In this document: positions 33,981 to 44,345 of the stretch, in pieces
How the letters are laid out: every line of letters starts with the position of its first letter
Position numbering within the stretch: the stretch's first letter is position 1
Assembly: GCA_033002965.1 (NCBI GenBank)
Contig: JAURVB010000705.1
Location: 1-64,000 of the forward strand
Direction: 5' to 3'
DNA: 64,000 nt
DNA from: Piper betle
Lineage: Eukaryota; Streptophyta; Magnoliopsida; Piperales; Piperaceae
Notes under the pieces: generated by a model
The model's input: the letters and a program-made list of their open reading frames with translations, nothing else
Told to the model about the DNA's origin: nothing
Databases searched by the model: none
Translations under genes and position numbers: made by a program

Positions 33981-34126
33981 AGCCCAAACAAGCATGGGAC
34001 AGGTTGTGGGCTCAAAAAGCCCACTTGAGAACGGCCCACTAGTGACAAGCCGAAGTCCGCACCATATCTCCTCGTCTTCTTCGTCCTCCCCCAACTTGCC
34101 CATTTTGTGCAGCCGCTAAAACCCTA
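33981..34126 (+). promoter_or_regulatory. Site II and telo-box promoter of the small conserved gene
   Basis: Four TGGGCY-type site II elements in either orientation (33981-33986, 34007-34012, 34018-34023, 34033-34038) are followed by a telo-box AAACCCTA at 34119-34126, just before the ATG at 34170. This pairing is typical of genes expressed in dividing cells and of ribosomal or organelle protein genes. No clear TATA box. Confidence 0.6.
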
Positions 34127-34169
34127 TCATCAAGCGTCCTGTCTCTTTTTCAATCCGACCATCCAAGCG

Positions 34170-34441
34170 ATGGGGCTTCTGTCGTGGTGGAGTAAGAAGG
34201 CAGAGCCTCTCCCCGACTCCAACTCCAAATCCTCCTCTCCATCCAACTCCGACGCCAACTCCGGCCTCAACGGCGCCGTGGAGGTCCGACGGCCGCCGAC
34301 GCCACCGTCTTCGAGTTCGGATCCTCAACCGGGGTCACCATCGCCGGCTACTGCCCCGTCTCCGACGAGCTTGAGCCCTGCCGCTGGGAGATCCTCCCCT
34401 CCTCCGGTGGCAACGCCCCTCAGTTTCGGGTCGTTTTCTGA
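34170..34441 (+). CDS. Small plant-specific conserved protein of unknown function
   Basis: Single exon. From the ATG the frame reads MGLLSWWSKKAEPLPDS and a Ser-rich linker to GLNGAVEV. The conserved second half then continues in another frame: ATVFEFGSSTGVTIAGYC, PVSDELEPCRWEILP and APQFRVVF-stop at 34439-34441. I know this combination (a short M-G-L-W-W start and an FEFGS / CPVSDELEPCRWEILP / FRVVF end) as a small uncharacterised protein of about 90-110 residues present across flowering plants; I know no function. The two parts are separated by a one-base frame break near 34281-34291. Literal reading gives a longer low-complexity product to 34550, which is not conserved. The promoter is of housekeeping type. 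Confidence 0.75.
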
Positions 34442-36356
34442 ACGTTCGCTTTTCTCCCTCTCTTCTTATTCCCGAAAGTTGGCGTCTTCTCTTGTTTTTC
34501 GTCTTGTGGACATGCGTCTATATTGGGGGCTCTTCCTATGTAGGAATTAGAAAAAGATCAGTATGTGTAACTGAATCTTCTTCTAATGGATATACCCGAC
34601 TGTTCTTTTACCATGACTACTTGTGCTTAAATCTATCAGAAATTTACTTTTTTAGCATGCGTGTATCCTTATTGGTCATACTTTGTTCACTTGTATATTT
34701 CTGCTTCATACGTTTTAGTTGTCAATTATCTGTTTTTCAATCCTGAGACAAGCTCAATCTCCTTAAGCAGGTTAGTACTAACTATAGTTCTTCGTTTTAG
34801 GTCGTTGTTAGTTAGTTTGTTGTCCTCAACAGTCAATTTTGTTGTAAATTGTGAACGGTAGTGTTATATATGATTAAACTTTCTATGATCTAAACATAGG
34901 TGAAAGAAACTATGATGGTATCAAGTACTTCTCTGAAAGCTTTTAAGCAGTTTCAAATATGTACCAGATTTGCGAGTATATGCTGAATGTCATGTTGGAA
35001 GGTTCCCTTCAAGTATTTTAGTGCCGGTGCCAAGGGCTACATTAAAGAAAAAAGGGCAGGAATGAATGGCTATAAAAAGAGTGTTCGATTAGAATTCAGT
35101 GCTTAAATGCAGCGCACATATTGGCCCTGGTTTTTTTCTTCATAAACGAATGGTGTATTTGTAGCATGGAATTTCAAATATTTGCGCAGAAGTACTTTTT
35201 TTGGGTGATATTTTACATCTGTTGGTATGTATGCAGAAAAGCTTTTTTGCCTCTCGAGTTTAAAGGAATTGTATGAATCTTGTTCATGGCTATACATTAG
35301 GGATGCCAAAATTGTGTGTATTTTGTTGCTGCATTTGTTGGTGCACCGATTGAGGGTTATATACTAGTACCCGATTGAATAGTTTGGCTGTTAATTGATT
35401 AGTCCCGGATGATAAAATATGGGTTCAGATTTCATCTGATATCAGCCCAGCAGAGTTGTCTCTCAGGGTGAGCGAAAACTCAAAGCCCTCCTAACCCACT
35501 CTACTGACAGTCGATGTAGCATTCTCAATCATGTACTTTTTGTAGGTGTTTTAAGTTTTGGCATGTTGGTCGACGATGGCGTTGATTTTTGTTCTTGTGC
35601 TGGTCATGGTAATTTGACCAGAGTGGTGTACAAATTTAGCGCAAACGCCAGGAACTGATCTACCAGGGTGTTCATCGGGCCGTATCAATCTACTCAATTT
35701 AAGTTGGGTAAAAAAATATACTCAAATTGATTTGATTTATTAGACAACTGATGCGATTTGAAGTTCTAAGTCGAAATTTTCAAACATTTGTAAAGGGTGA
35801 ATAAATTACCCAGTTTTGGAGAAAGCCACAAAAGAAAGGCAACAAAAATCACTGATAAATGGATGGAAGAAACGAAGTATATGACAACACAGGGTCCCTC
35901 GTGCAAGTGAGAAAAAACAATTAACTATGAACCATCTCACAGTGTGAAGCATGTAATTATTTTTGTTGACAAGTAAAAAAAAGGAGATTTTTATATTTTT
36001 TAAATAGTATTAATTATTAAAAAAATTAAATTGTCTAAAATATCTTTAACAATTAGATTCAACAATTTTTTTAAAAATAAATTAAATCCAATCGTGGCAA
36101 TTAGATCTAACTACCCAGCATTACATATATGTCCTGTCGTTTGAACCCAAGTTACTCAAGGCCGGTTATATTTATAGTTTGTTAATTATTTTATGTATTT
36201 TTAATTGAGTTATTTTAATATTTTATTTTATTATAAAAATAATTTAATGTTTGTTTTATCATTATATTAATTTTTTTGATTCATTTATCACCTTTCATTA
36301 TATATATAATTTTTTTAAATTTTCTGAAGAAAAAAATCTGTAAGAAGTGGGATTTG
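34442..36356. other. Intergenic; possible hAT-like MITE edge near 35660
   Basis: No gene. A CCAGGGTGTTCATCGGG sequence near 35665 resembles the outer end of hAT-type MITEs, but no partner end was found. 35970-36350 is very AT-rich. Confidence 0.4.
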
Positions 36357-36412
36357 AAACCCTAATCTGCTCGTTGCAAAGTTGGGAAAACGAGCCCACA
36401 AAAAAACCCTAA
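36357..36412 (+). promoter_or_regulatory. Two telo-boxes before the GeBP-family gene
   Basis: AAACCCTAA occurs at 36357-36365 and 36404-36412, 93 and 46 bases before the ATG at 36450, probably in the leader. Telo-boxes mark genes active in cycling cells. Confidence 0.55.
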
Positions 36413-36449
36413 TCTGATCTGATCGTCGTCGTCGCCGCCGCGATCAGGA

Positions 36450-37621
36450 ATGGCGCCCAAGCACCCGTCCAAAGAGTGGCCTCCGGCGAACCACTCGTCG
36501 GCGTCCTCCTCCTCCTCCGATGACGACGCCGGTGAAGACGCCTTCTTGTCTCCTCCTCCAAACCCTAAACCCATCGCCTCCAAACCCTCCAAACAACCCC
36601 CCGCCCCCTCTCGTAGCTCCTCCTCCGTCTCCGGCACCGACGACGACAAAGACCATGCTTCTTCCACCGACGACGACAACCACGCCACCGTCTCCATCAA
36701 GCCTCCCAATCCCACCGCCGGTTCCCCTCCCCCGGCTACTTCCCGCAAGCTTCTCGCCAAATCTGTCAAACCCATCACCTCCAAGCCCATGGCCGCCGGC
36801 GCCAGCAGCAGTGGAAAGCAGAAGAAGCCGTCAGCCTCCGTCCCGCCGGCCAAGCGCCCCGCCGAGGCTTCCAATGCCGGGTCCGACGACGAGGAGCCCA
36901 CGGCAAAGAAGCAGCTTTTCCAGCGGCTCTGGACGGACGACGACGAGGTGGTGCTACTCAAGGCCATGCTGGAGTACAAGAAGAAAGCGAAGGACCCGGT
37001 TGCCGACATGCCGGACTTCTTGAAGCTTGTTCAGAAGTCGTTGAGCTTTGATTGCCAGCAGCCGCAGCTCGTCACCAAGCTTAGAGGGTTGAAGAAGAAG
37101 TTCGAGACAAGTATGAAGCGGGTGGACAAGGGGAAAAGCCCACATCGAGCAAGCCCCATGATCAGATCGTCTTCGAGCTCGGTCGGAAGATTTGGGGTGG
37201 TTCTAGCTCTAAGCCGGAGGAAGCTGCCAACCACGATAATGGTGAAGAGACTGTGAGGAAGGATGATAAGAAGACGAAAGTATCTACATTGTCTGATGGG
37301 AAGGTGTCAAATCGCGTCAAGAATGATGAGAAGGTTTCGCAAAGATTGGATAACCTGGATGTTGCCGCTGCCGCCGCTGGTAATGGTGAGGGAGGAGGAT
37401 GGGAGCATCCGAGTTGGGTGATGAAAGATCTATGCTTGAGAGGGACGGTCATTTGTGAGGAAATGGTGAAGAAAGGGGCGAGCTTGATGGATGCTGAGGA
37501 GGTGGAGGAGTACGATAACAAGTGGAAAGAGCTTAAGATGATGGAGATGGAGATTGCAGTGAAGAGGTCGGAGCTGGTTAGATGCCATATTCAGGCAATA
37601 ATGAAAGCACTCATGGGATGA
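36450..37621 (+). CDS. GLABROUS1 enhancer-binding protein (GeBP/STOREKEEPER) family transcription factor
   Basis: Single-exon gene, about 390 residues if read through one frame break. Residues 1-150 are a disordered Ser/Pro/Asp-rich region. The DUF573 DNA-binding domain starts at about 153: KKQLFQRLWTDDDEVVLLKA, MPDFLKLVQKSLSF, QLVTKLRGLKKKFET, then KPHDQIVFELGRKIWG in the shifted frame. The C-terminus (PSWVMKDLCLRGTVICEE, then a Leu/Met-rich helix KWKELKMMEMEIAVKRSEL) is the family's putative zipper for dimerisation. GeBP proteins bind DNA in the nucleus and act in cytokinin and leaf-hair regulation. The frame is broken by a missing base at about 37139-37147; both sides are fully conserved, so either a recent lesion or an assembly error. 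Confidence 0.88.
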
Positions 37622-38714
37622 TAGATTTCTCGGAGGAGGTAATTTGATGATATATATATATAATAATATTTTGAAGCACTTCATGGTTTGTCTGTAGAAA
37701 TTTAGACTTTGATGTATTATTATCTGTTAGAACAGATTTTAGTCTTTTGCTTCTGCTTGCTCTTTGTTGTTGTATTAGTCAATGATGTGGGTATGTGAGC
37801 AGCAGAAACCAAATCACTGGTATTTTTTAGGTATGCAATGAGGAATAGGGCTGATCTAATCCGAATCCAAACAATGAAATGTGAAGAAAGCCCGTTCTCA
37901 TAGCAAAATGTAATAGAATTGGTTGACAAGTGTGATTGGTGTCGACGATATGGACGAAACCTCCGACTCTCTTTCATGGACGAGGTTTGTATTTGCCTAA
38001 TCCTCCAGAATTTGTGTATTTGTATTCTTCCGATTAGTGTCAAGAGTGTTTGATAAGCAGGTTTGGTGAATATAAATTGTTACTGCCCAAGTCAGGTGTT
38101 TTAAATTGCATGATCTCCTTCCCTAACCATTGCTGAACTTTTTTCTGAGATCAGCTTTAACATCGTATAGTCCGAGTAGTTTCTGTAGTCTCTGGTGAAA
38201 CTTCTAATTCATCAATACAACATTGAGATTCAAAAGGTGCCTGTTGTGAACAATGTCATTGTTTCCATTCTAGTTTTAGCCTCGTCTAGTCGCTAGTCTA
38301 GCTCTTCCAATGAGCGATGAATTAAGTTCTTTGGTTCATGATTGCTAAATGCTTCTCATTCGCCCAAAATTTGCAGACCGTCATCCCATAAGTGGAAGCT
38401 TATAAGTCGGTGGAAGGCAATAGTTAACCTCCGCCCGTGAAAAGTACAACCATTTGTCTTTCCGTCGTAGATAACTTACAAAATTTACCATTGATACATC
38501 ATAGTCCACTGCCAAGAGTAAATTTTTGACTAGAGGCAACTTTAGAAATTCACTTGTAGGAGAAAACCAACGGGTTGAGAAGCATAGATTAGAAAATCAA
38601 CGATGGTGGCTACATATTATCATTCATCTCTTAGGAAAGTAAATTTATCGACCATCCCACAAACGTCAATCATAGCCACCAAAGGCAAAAGTAAGGTTAC
38701 TAATTAAGCGAGCT
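37622..38714. other. GeBP 3' flank and spacer
   Basis: Probable 3' UTR, then intergenic DNA without a recognisable gene or repeat. Confidence 0.4.
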
Positions 38715-39235
38715 AGCCAGTGAGTATTTAGCGTTTGGCTTTGATTGACTCGACTCGACTCGAGCTCGAGTTCGAATTCGAATCTTACGAGTCGAGTTTG
38801 AGCAAGGTCGTGTTCGACTCAACTCGATTCGGTTATAACTCGAACTCGATTCGTGGCTCGACTTGAACTTATACAGAATTTAATAACAAAGCAGCGAGAT
38901 AGTTGAGATGGTAAGTATTTACCTTGATGATCTCAAGGTTGTGGGTTTAATTAACATTAATTGTATTTTTTTAAGTGAGGGGTTTTTGATTTTTAGTCGA
39001 GCCGGTTTCAAGCTCAAGAATGAGCCGGGTTCGAGCTCAGGAAAATTAAATAATTTAAGTATATTCAAGCACGAGTCGAGCTCAAACACATAAAAAGATA
39101 TAAGAATCGAACTCGAGCATGTATGTTCAAAATTCGTTCGATATCGAGTCGAGTTCGAACGAGTTTCGAATTATTCGAGCCGAATTCGAACACAAGTTGA
39201 GCTTGGCTCATTCGCTCGATTGGCACCCCTAGGCA
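38715..39235. mobile_element. MITE-like repeat rich in TCGAG words (hAT type)
   Basis: The right end, on the opposite strand, starts CTAGGGGTGCCAATCGAGCG, the form of many plant hAT-type MITE ends. The left half (38745-38870) and the right half (39000-39215) are full of GACTCGA/TCGAGTTCGA words in inverse orientation, so the element could fold into a long imperfect hairpin. The centre at 38890-38960 contains TAGTTGAGATGGTA and GGTTGTGGGTTTAATTA, similar to the A and B boxes of tRNA genes. The left boundary is approximate and no target duplication is clear. Confidence 0.5.
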
Positions 39236-39859
39236 AAAGCCTTTTTGAGGGTTTTTTTAATGTTATCCATAAATCGATTAAACTAGGCCAACTTTATTTA
39301 GATAAAACCTTAGTAAAAAGTTTCAATAAGAATATAAAGTTCTAATTACAACTATTGTATTATATTTTGTATTATGTGGACATGATAAACTGAAATTTTT
39401 TAGCTCGGAAAATGAACTTTTGCGTTATATCCTCAAGGAAAAATATACGTAGATAAATAGCTCTAAGTCAAATTGTAATCAGCTTCAATAAATACCACTT
39501 ATATGCCCAGCTCAAACTTTAAGGACAATTGAGGCTCGTTTTTGACTCGGCAACGAAGTACAAACACTTCCCGGCATGATGGCCCCCCTGCCTGGAGGAA
39601 CAGGGTGCACACTATTGTGGAACAAATCTGGGACAGGGAACTTAGGTGTGAAAGTTGTGGCCAATTTTCTCTTAAACAATCAAAATCTAGCATCAAACTC
39701 ACTCCCGGTCATCCCGAAGCATTGGAAATGTTGGTGAAAACTTTCGATTGAACTGAGGCTTCTTTTCTTGGGTAAGGATTATTCAAGAATTCCCTTCATT
39801 CTCGCAAAGAGACGCATCACACCTACGACTTCCTGCCCTCTTTACTATAGCATGAAACT
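39236..39859. other. Spacer before the LINE-like fragment
   Basis: An open frame at 39542-39751 contains a C-E-S-C pair and may belong to the retroelement fragment that follows; not recognised. Confidence 0.3.
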
Positions 39860-40417
39860 AACACACGCAGCATGATCCATTGCCCACTCAGTGGAGGCCT
39901 GATTTATTATTTTCTAGGACTAAAAGGCAACTTGCTAAACCCAACTTCTCTGGCACAAATCCTCCCCTGGCTAGTCAAACACCCAGCTAATTGGCCTCTT
40001 ATTACAAGAGATAGTATTAGACTTCTCTGGTGGGATTCTGGTGCATCAGGAACAAGAAACTTCACGAAGGTCTACGAGTCCCACCAAACCACGCTCTAAT
40101 CCCCTCAATACGAATACAACTCTGGCTACAACTCCACCACCAAAACCACAATCAGGTCTGTTCAAACTATCCCCATCTTACAATTTCAACCAAGACCTCG
40201 TCTTAACAGACGGAGCACATTGGGCAGCCACAAACTCGATCACATGGACCTATATCATCTGGAACAAACTCTCTTGCACGGGAAGAATAAGGAGGAACAC
40301 CCTAGCGAGCCGAGCTCCTAGCCGTCGTGCTGCATGCGCTCAAGGACTCAACAGTTTTAGTGACTCCTCCAACTTGGTGATCACGGATTGCCTCCCCCGT
40401 TTAACGCATTTGGGTTG
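39860..40417 (+). mobile_element. LINE-like fragment (RNase H-type region)
   Basis: Broken frames read LVLTDGAHWAATNSITWTYI (Asp of an RNase H-like D-G-A-W start), then AELLAVVLHALKDS in one frame and NSFSDSSNLVITDC in the next. This is the pattern of the RNase H (RVT_3) domain at the end of plant non-LTR retroelements: D-G-A-W, A-E-x-x-A-x-x-x-A-L, S-D-C. An upstream IRLLWWDSGASGTRNF may be the preceding zinc-binding region. Frameshifts and a stop after 40098 show it is dead. Confidence 0.5.
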
Positions 40418-40829
40418 ATAATTTGGCGTTATATTTTGTACTTTTAAGCTTATGTAATTCTGGGTCTGTAACTATATCGTGACTACATAGCCCAAACCCA
40501 CCAACTCTGTCGTCATTTTCACTTGCATGCTCACAGCTCAGTGCGGACATAATGAATTATATTTATTTATTTTTTTTATTAAAAAAAAACACTCCCAGGC
40601 ATATCATTTTCGACCTGAGTTAAATAAATGTAACCCCGCCAAAATTCAATTCAGAAATGAGATCCCCTCGAGGCCCTAAAAATCGACGGCTCGCGACATC
40701 GATCCATGGACTCTCATCCCATTGGCCTGGCTACCCGACCGTCCAAAACTCCCTCCTCCACCCTCTATATAATGGCAGCACCAATCTCCGTCGAGACAAA
40801 GACGAAGCGGAAGCTGAAGTGTACCAGCA

Positions 40830-41337
40830 ATGGCGGGTAGGGGCAAATCACTGGGTTTGGCAGCCGCGAATAAGGCCACTTCCCGGAGCAGCAAGGTCGG
40901 CCTCCAATTCCCCGTCAGCCGTATCGCCCGCTTTCCTCTAGTCCGGCAAGCATGCCGAGCGCGTCGGCACCGGCGCCCCTGTTGACCTCTCCGCCGTCTT
41001 TGAGTACCTTGCCGCTGAGGTATGTTTCTTAATCCATACCTTGTTGGGAGTTGTAACGTTGTACTTTCGTTCTGTTTCTTGATGTCAAAGATTGAGTCTT
41101 TATTCTTTGTCGACGGGATTGGTGAAGGTGCTGGAGTTGGCCGGGAATGCTGCGAGGGATAACAAGAAGACGACGATACTGCCCAGGCACATTCAATTGG
41201 CGGTGAGGAACGACGAGGAATTAAGCAAGCTTCTGATTGCCAGCGGCGGCGTCATGCCCAACATTCACAACCTCTTGTTACCGAAGAAGAGCGTGGTTGG
41301 GCCGGGGAAGGCGACGGCCGGGGATGACGACCATTGA
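40830..41337 (+). pseudogene. Histone H2A gene, disrupted
   Basis: Two exons, 40830-41019 and 41128-41337, split by an intron in the usual place (after Y-L-A-A-E). It starts MAGRGKSLG and reads [75 protein letters not shown] and [15 protein letters not shown]. Three defects: an extra base plus a TAG in place of Lys just after R-I-A-R-F (about 40931-40941), and loss of the four residues (G-D-V-T in most plants) normally found between SKLL and I-A-S-G-G. Several core positions also differ from consensus (V-S-R for V-G-R, D-L-S-A-V-F for Y-L-A-A-V-L). A dead H2A copy, or a very divergent variant with sequence errors; the first is more likely. Confidence 0.85.
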
Positions 41338-41581
41338 ACACACTTCTACTTTTAATTAATGTTTTTGACTGTTTTTTGCTCTGTTCTAGGATTTAACGGT
41401 TCAATTGTAGATTGGTTGGTTGTGAAGAGTTTTTTATGTGTTCAATATGAATGGTATCACGCTTTTTAGCATTGAACATGGAATCCAAAACTCCAAATTT
41501 ATTCAAACCCAAGCGTTAGCATTCCCCGGCCGATTTTGTTAACATGTCGTAGCCAAATAAACAAATGTGGAAGACAAATGA

Positions 41582-42309
41582 TTAAACAGTGGAAACAGGA
41601 GGAGCCCTGTGCCTTGGGTTGTGGTGGTGGTCTTCAATTTCCTCTTGCTCGGCAGCGGCAGCGGCATAGTAGCCGGCGAAGAGGATGCCATGGACAAAGC
41701 AGAGGACTCCTCCGATCGATAGCAGCTTGTGGTGAGCGAAGGAGAATCCGCAAGACACCCTGGACCTGTTGTTCGCCATTGTGCCAGCCATCAGCAAGGC
41801 AAACCCAAGTGCGAATACGATCCTGTTGGTATTGAAAACGACGAAATTGTTCACCAGAAAAATCAAATCTTTTTCTTTGGTATGGAAAATGTGTGTCTGT
41901 AGTACTATTTACCATGAGAGAGTGGAGGAAGCGGCAGCCATGAGTCGGGTGGAAGAAGATCTTTGCAGCTCCTCTGCCGAGCATATGCAGATGATATTGC
42001 AGCCTGCTAGGAGGTTCCCTATAATGTGAGCAAGAGCTAGGATGATTGCGGCCGACAATCCCAGCTTAAATGCTTGCTGGCTCGGTTCTCTGCATTCAAA
42101 TATCCTGAATCTTCGATGATGAACCTGCGAGCAAGACGTCTAGTGTTAATATAGATTATCAAGTACTCGATCGAGAACTAGCTTTGATGTGAGTAAGGAT
42201 ATGTGCATGCCTTGTTTTGTGATACTTGGGCCTCGATGGCAAGAATTCCTGCTAGTACATCGAGCACTAGAATGACGATACAAACAATGAAACCGTGGAG
42301 TTTCGCCAT
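41582..42309 (-). CDS. DUF1218 family four-helix membrane protein
   Basis: Minus-strand gene of three exons: 42309-42211, 42124-41913, 41822-41582, giving 183 residues. It starts MAKLHGFIVCIVILVLDVLAG (first membrane helix), then IEAQVSQNK, FECREPSQQAFKLGLSAA, LAHIIGNLLAGC with I-C-I-C, WIVFALGFALLMAGTMANN, RSRVSCGFSF and SIGGVLCFVHGILFAGYY. This is the DUF1218 pattern: four helices with conserved Cys, as in proteins reported to affect lignin content of walls and leaf symmetry. The second intron is GT-AG; the first has a GC donor (AAG|GCATGC). A His-rich tail follows. Tail to tail with the H2A copy, 244 bases apart. No lesion seen. Confidence 0.9.
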
Positions 42310-42837
42310 GGCTTCGGATCAAACTAAATGATGAAGATGAATGTCTTGGGAGAGTGGATGCTAGCTCTTATGAGGGATGGATTGAATGTTTGATTGTTAA
42401 TCATGACAGGTATCAAAAAGTTTGATTGAATGGGAGGGTGAGAATAAAGTGTCATGTTCCTGTGGCAAAGCTGCATAGCTTGTGATTACAGATTCTCATA
42501 TAGTTTGGAGAATGATATGCTAGCTTGGCCTGTTCGGAAAGATTTTTCTACTTAGAGTGGTTTATTTTATTCTGCCCTTGCTATGTACAGATCATTGCAG
42601 CACTTGTGTTCATGAATTATGAGAGGATGAATTCGCCGAAGGCATGTAAAATTAGTTAGTTCATTTTGAAAACTTTTTTGGAAAGCTTTTAAGTGATATT
42701 ATTATATGAACTACGAAGACTCTCACTCTGAAAAGTTACGTATTGTTTATATGCTCTCGCTGTGAACACTGCCGAAGGTAAACGCCATGTCCTATTTATA
42801 ATTACTACCAAACGGTGAAACAGATACCTTCTTGACC
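42310..42837. other. Upstream region of the DUF1218 gene
   Basis: Probable promoter of the minus-strand DUF1218 gene; no other gene seen. Confidence 0.4.
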
Positions 42838-43301
42838 AGAGATGTCAAGTGGGACTGGGCCCGGTCTTAAGGAGACCCGGCAAGCCTACAAGCCTTGCCA
42901 GGACCAAGTTAAGGCCGGGCTGGGCTAGACGGGCCAGGCTCGGTCAAATCTAGCTTTTATATTATTCTAAAAATTATTATTTTATTATTTTATTAAATTT
43001 TATTTAATATTTTTATTTATTAATTTTGATTTTTAATCATGATAAGTTTTTTATAAAATAATAATATTAAAAAATATTAAAAATTTAAATAATAAATGGG
43101 CTCTCTATGAAAATAGGTTTTGTCAGCTCATTAAGCGTTCCCTAATAACATGTTCACTATAACAGAAGAGGGTTCTCTTAAAAGGAGCTATTGGACTCAT
43201 TTTGGAGGCCCAACAACTCTCTTAAGGGGCCGTACTACTCGGCCCAGCCTGCTCCTTCCCGCAGCTGGGCCTGGGCCAGGCAAACCCTCTTGACAATCCC
43301 T
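42838..43301. mobile_element. MITE-like element with TIR AGRGATxGTCAAGxGGG
   Basis: The left end AGAGATGTCAAGTGGGA pairs with the right end read on the opposite strand, AGGGATTGTCAAGAGGG. Both subterminal regions are rich in GGGCTGGGCCxGG words (42855-42950 and 43200-43280), around an AT-rich centre. No clean target duplication. Confidence 0.5.
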
Positions 43302-44192
43302 ATTGCTGACTGTTTGAATCATTTGAGCACTTGGCCTTACAATTTGATGAAGAAGATGAAAGGTTGTCAGAGTTAGCAATTTGATGTTTCTTTTTCTTCG
43401 GAGTTTTTTAACTCATTACAGTCCCTCGCACAGGAAAACTGTCATTTATGATCTCCTCTTGCAATAAACAATATCTCAAGTGAACTTCGGTGTTACGGGC
43501 GGATTATTAATGCCTACTTGAATTAGTACAAAGCCATGCAATAAAATTAGCCACTTTTATTCATTCCATCCCATTGCGTTATATTTTTTTATTGTTCCAA
43601 AAGCTCACAAAATCGAAGAGCTGTGAATTTAAGGATTATTTTGTTTCTGGACAGTTCAAAGTAGCTATAAATTAAAGTGATACATCCAAAGTTTCTTATA
43701 AATATTAGAACTTCTATAACACCATCACTTACTGGTGGATATGCATGTCACAGCTTCACCTAAGGTGCAATCACGCTTTAACACCAAGCAACTTTGTCTA
43801 TTACCACTTTAGGGCTTTAGGGCACATGTTGGCACTAGGCCTAAATTTTTTGTCACAAATATTCTATCCAAGTGCCTAACATGACCATTTGAAACCCTTC
43901 TTCTACCTTATCCCAAAATTGACTACTAATTACAAAGACCCTATTAAAAAAATCCACAATACATTGTTCACACTACGAACAAATGGGTACCCTATGTTGA
44001 GTATGGGTTCACTTCAAAAAATTATGAAAGCCGATCTCAACCTCTCACAGGTAGTTTCTGCTAACGTCGCATTGCCTAAACATAATATGTTAAGGTAAAC
44101 AAAAAAATCTCAATGGGAGCCAAACAACTTGTAGCTTCAATTTGCTAGATTAAACAGGAATTCTATTTGTACAAACGTATATGATTGCCCAT
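43302..44192. other. Intergenic
   Basis: AT-rich DNA without recognisable gene or repeat. Confidence 0.4.
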
Positions 44193-44345
44193 ATTTACTT
44201 TTATTAATAAAATAGGAAACTCAATACTGTCATGAAATTAAAAGCAAGATAATCAAAATATAATTTTTTTTAAACATATAATAAAAATACCTCTTAAAAG
44301 AAAAGGGTTATAAGTTCGAATCTCATTAACTTTAATTTTTTAAAA
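44193..44345 (+). repeat. Interspersed repeat, copy B
   Basis: Begins ATTTACTTTTATTAATAAAATAGG, passes ATATAATAAAAATACCTC and ends GGGTTATAAGTTCGAATCTC followed by an A/T tail. Best preserved of the three copies in its B-box-like part. Confidence 0.5.
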
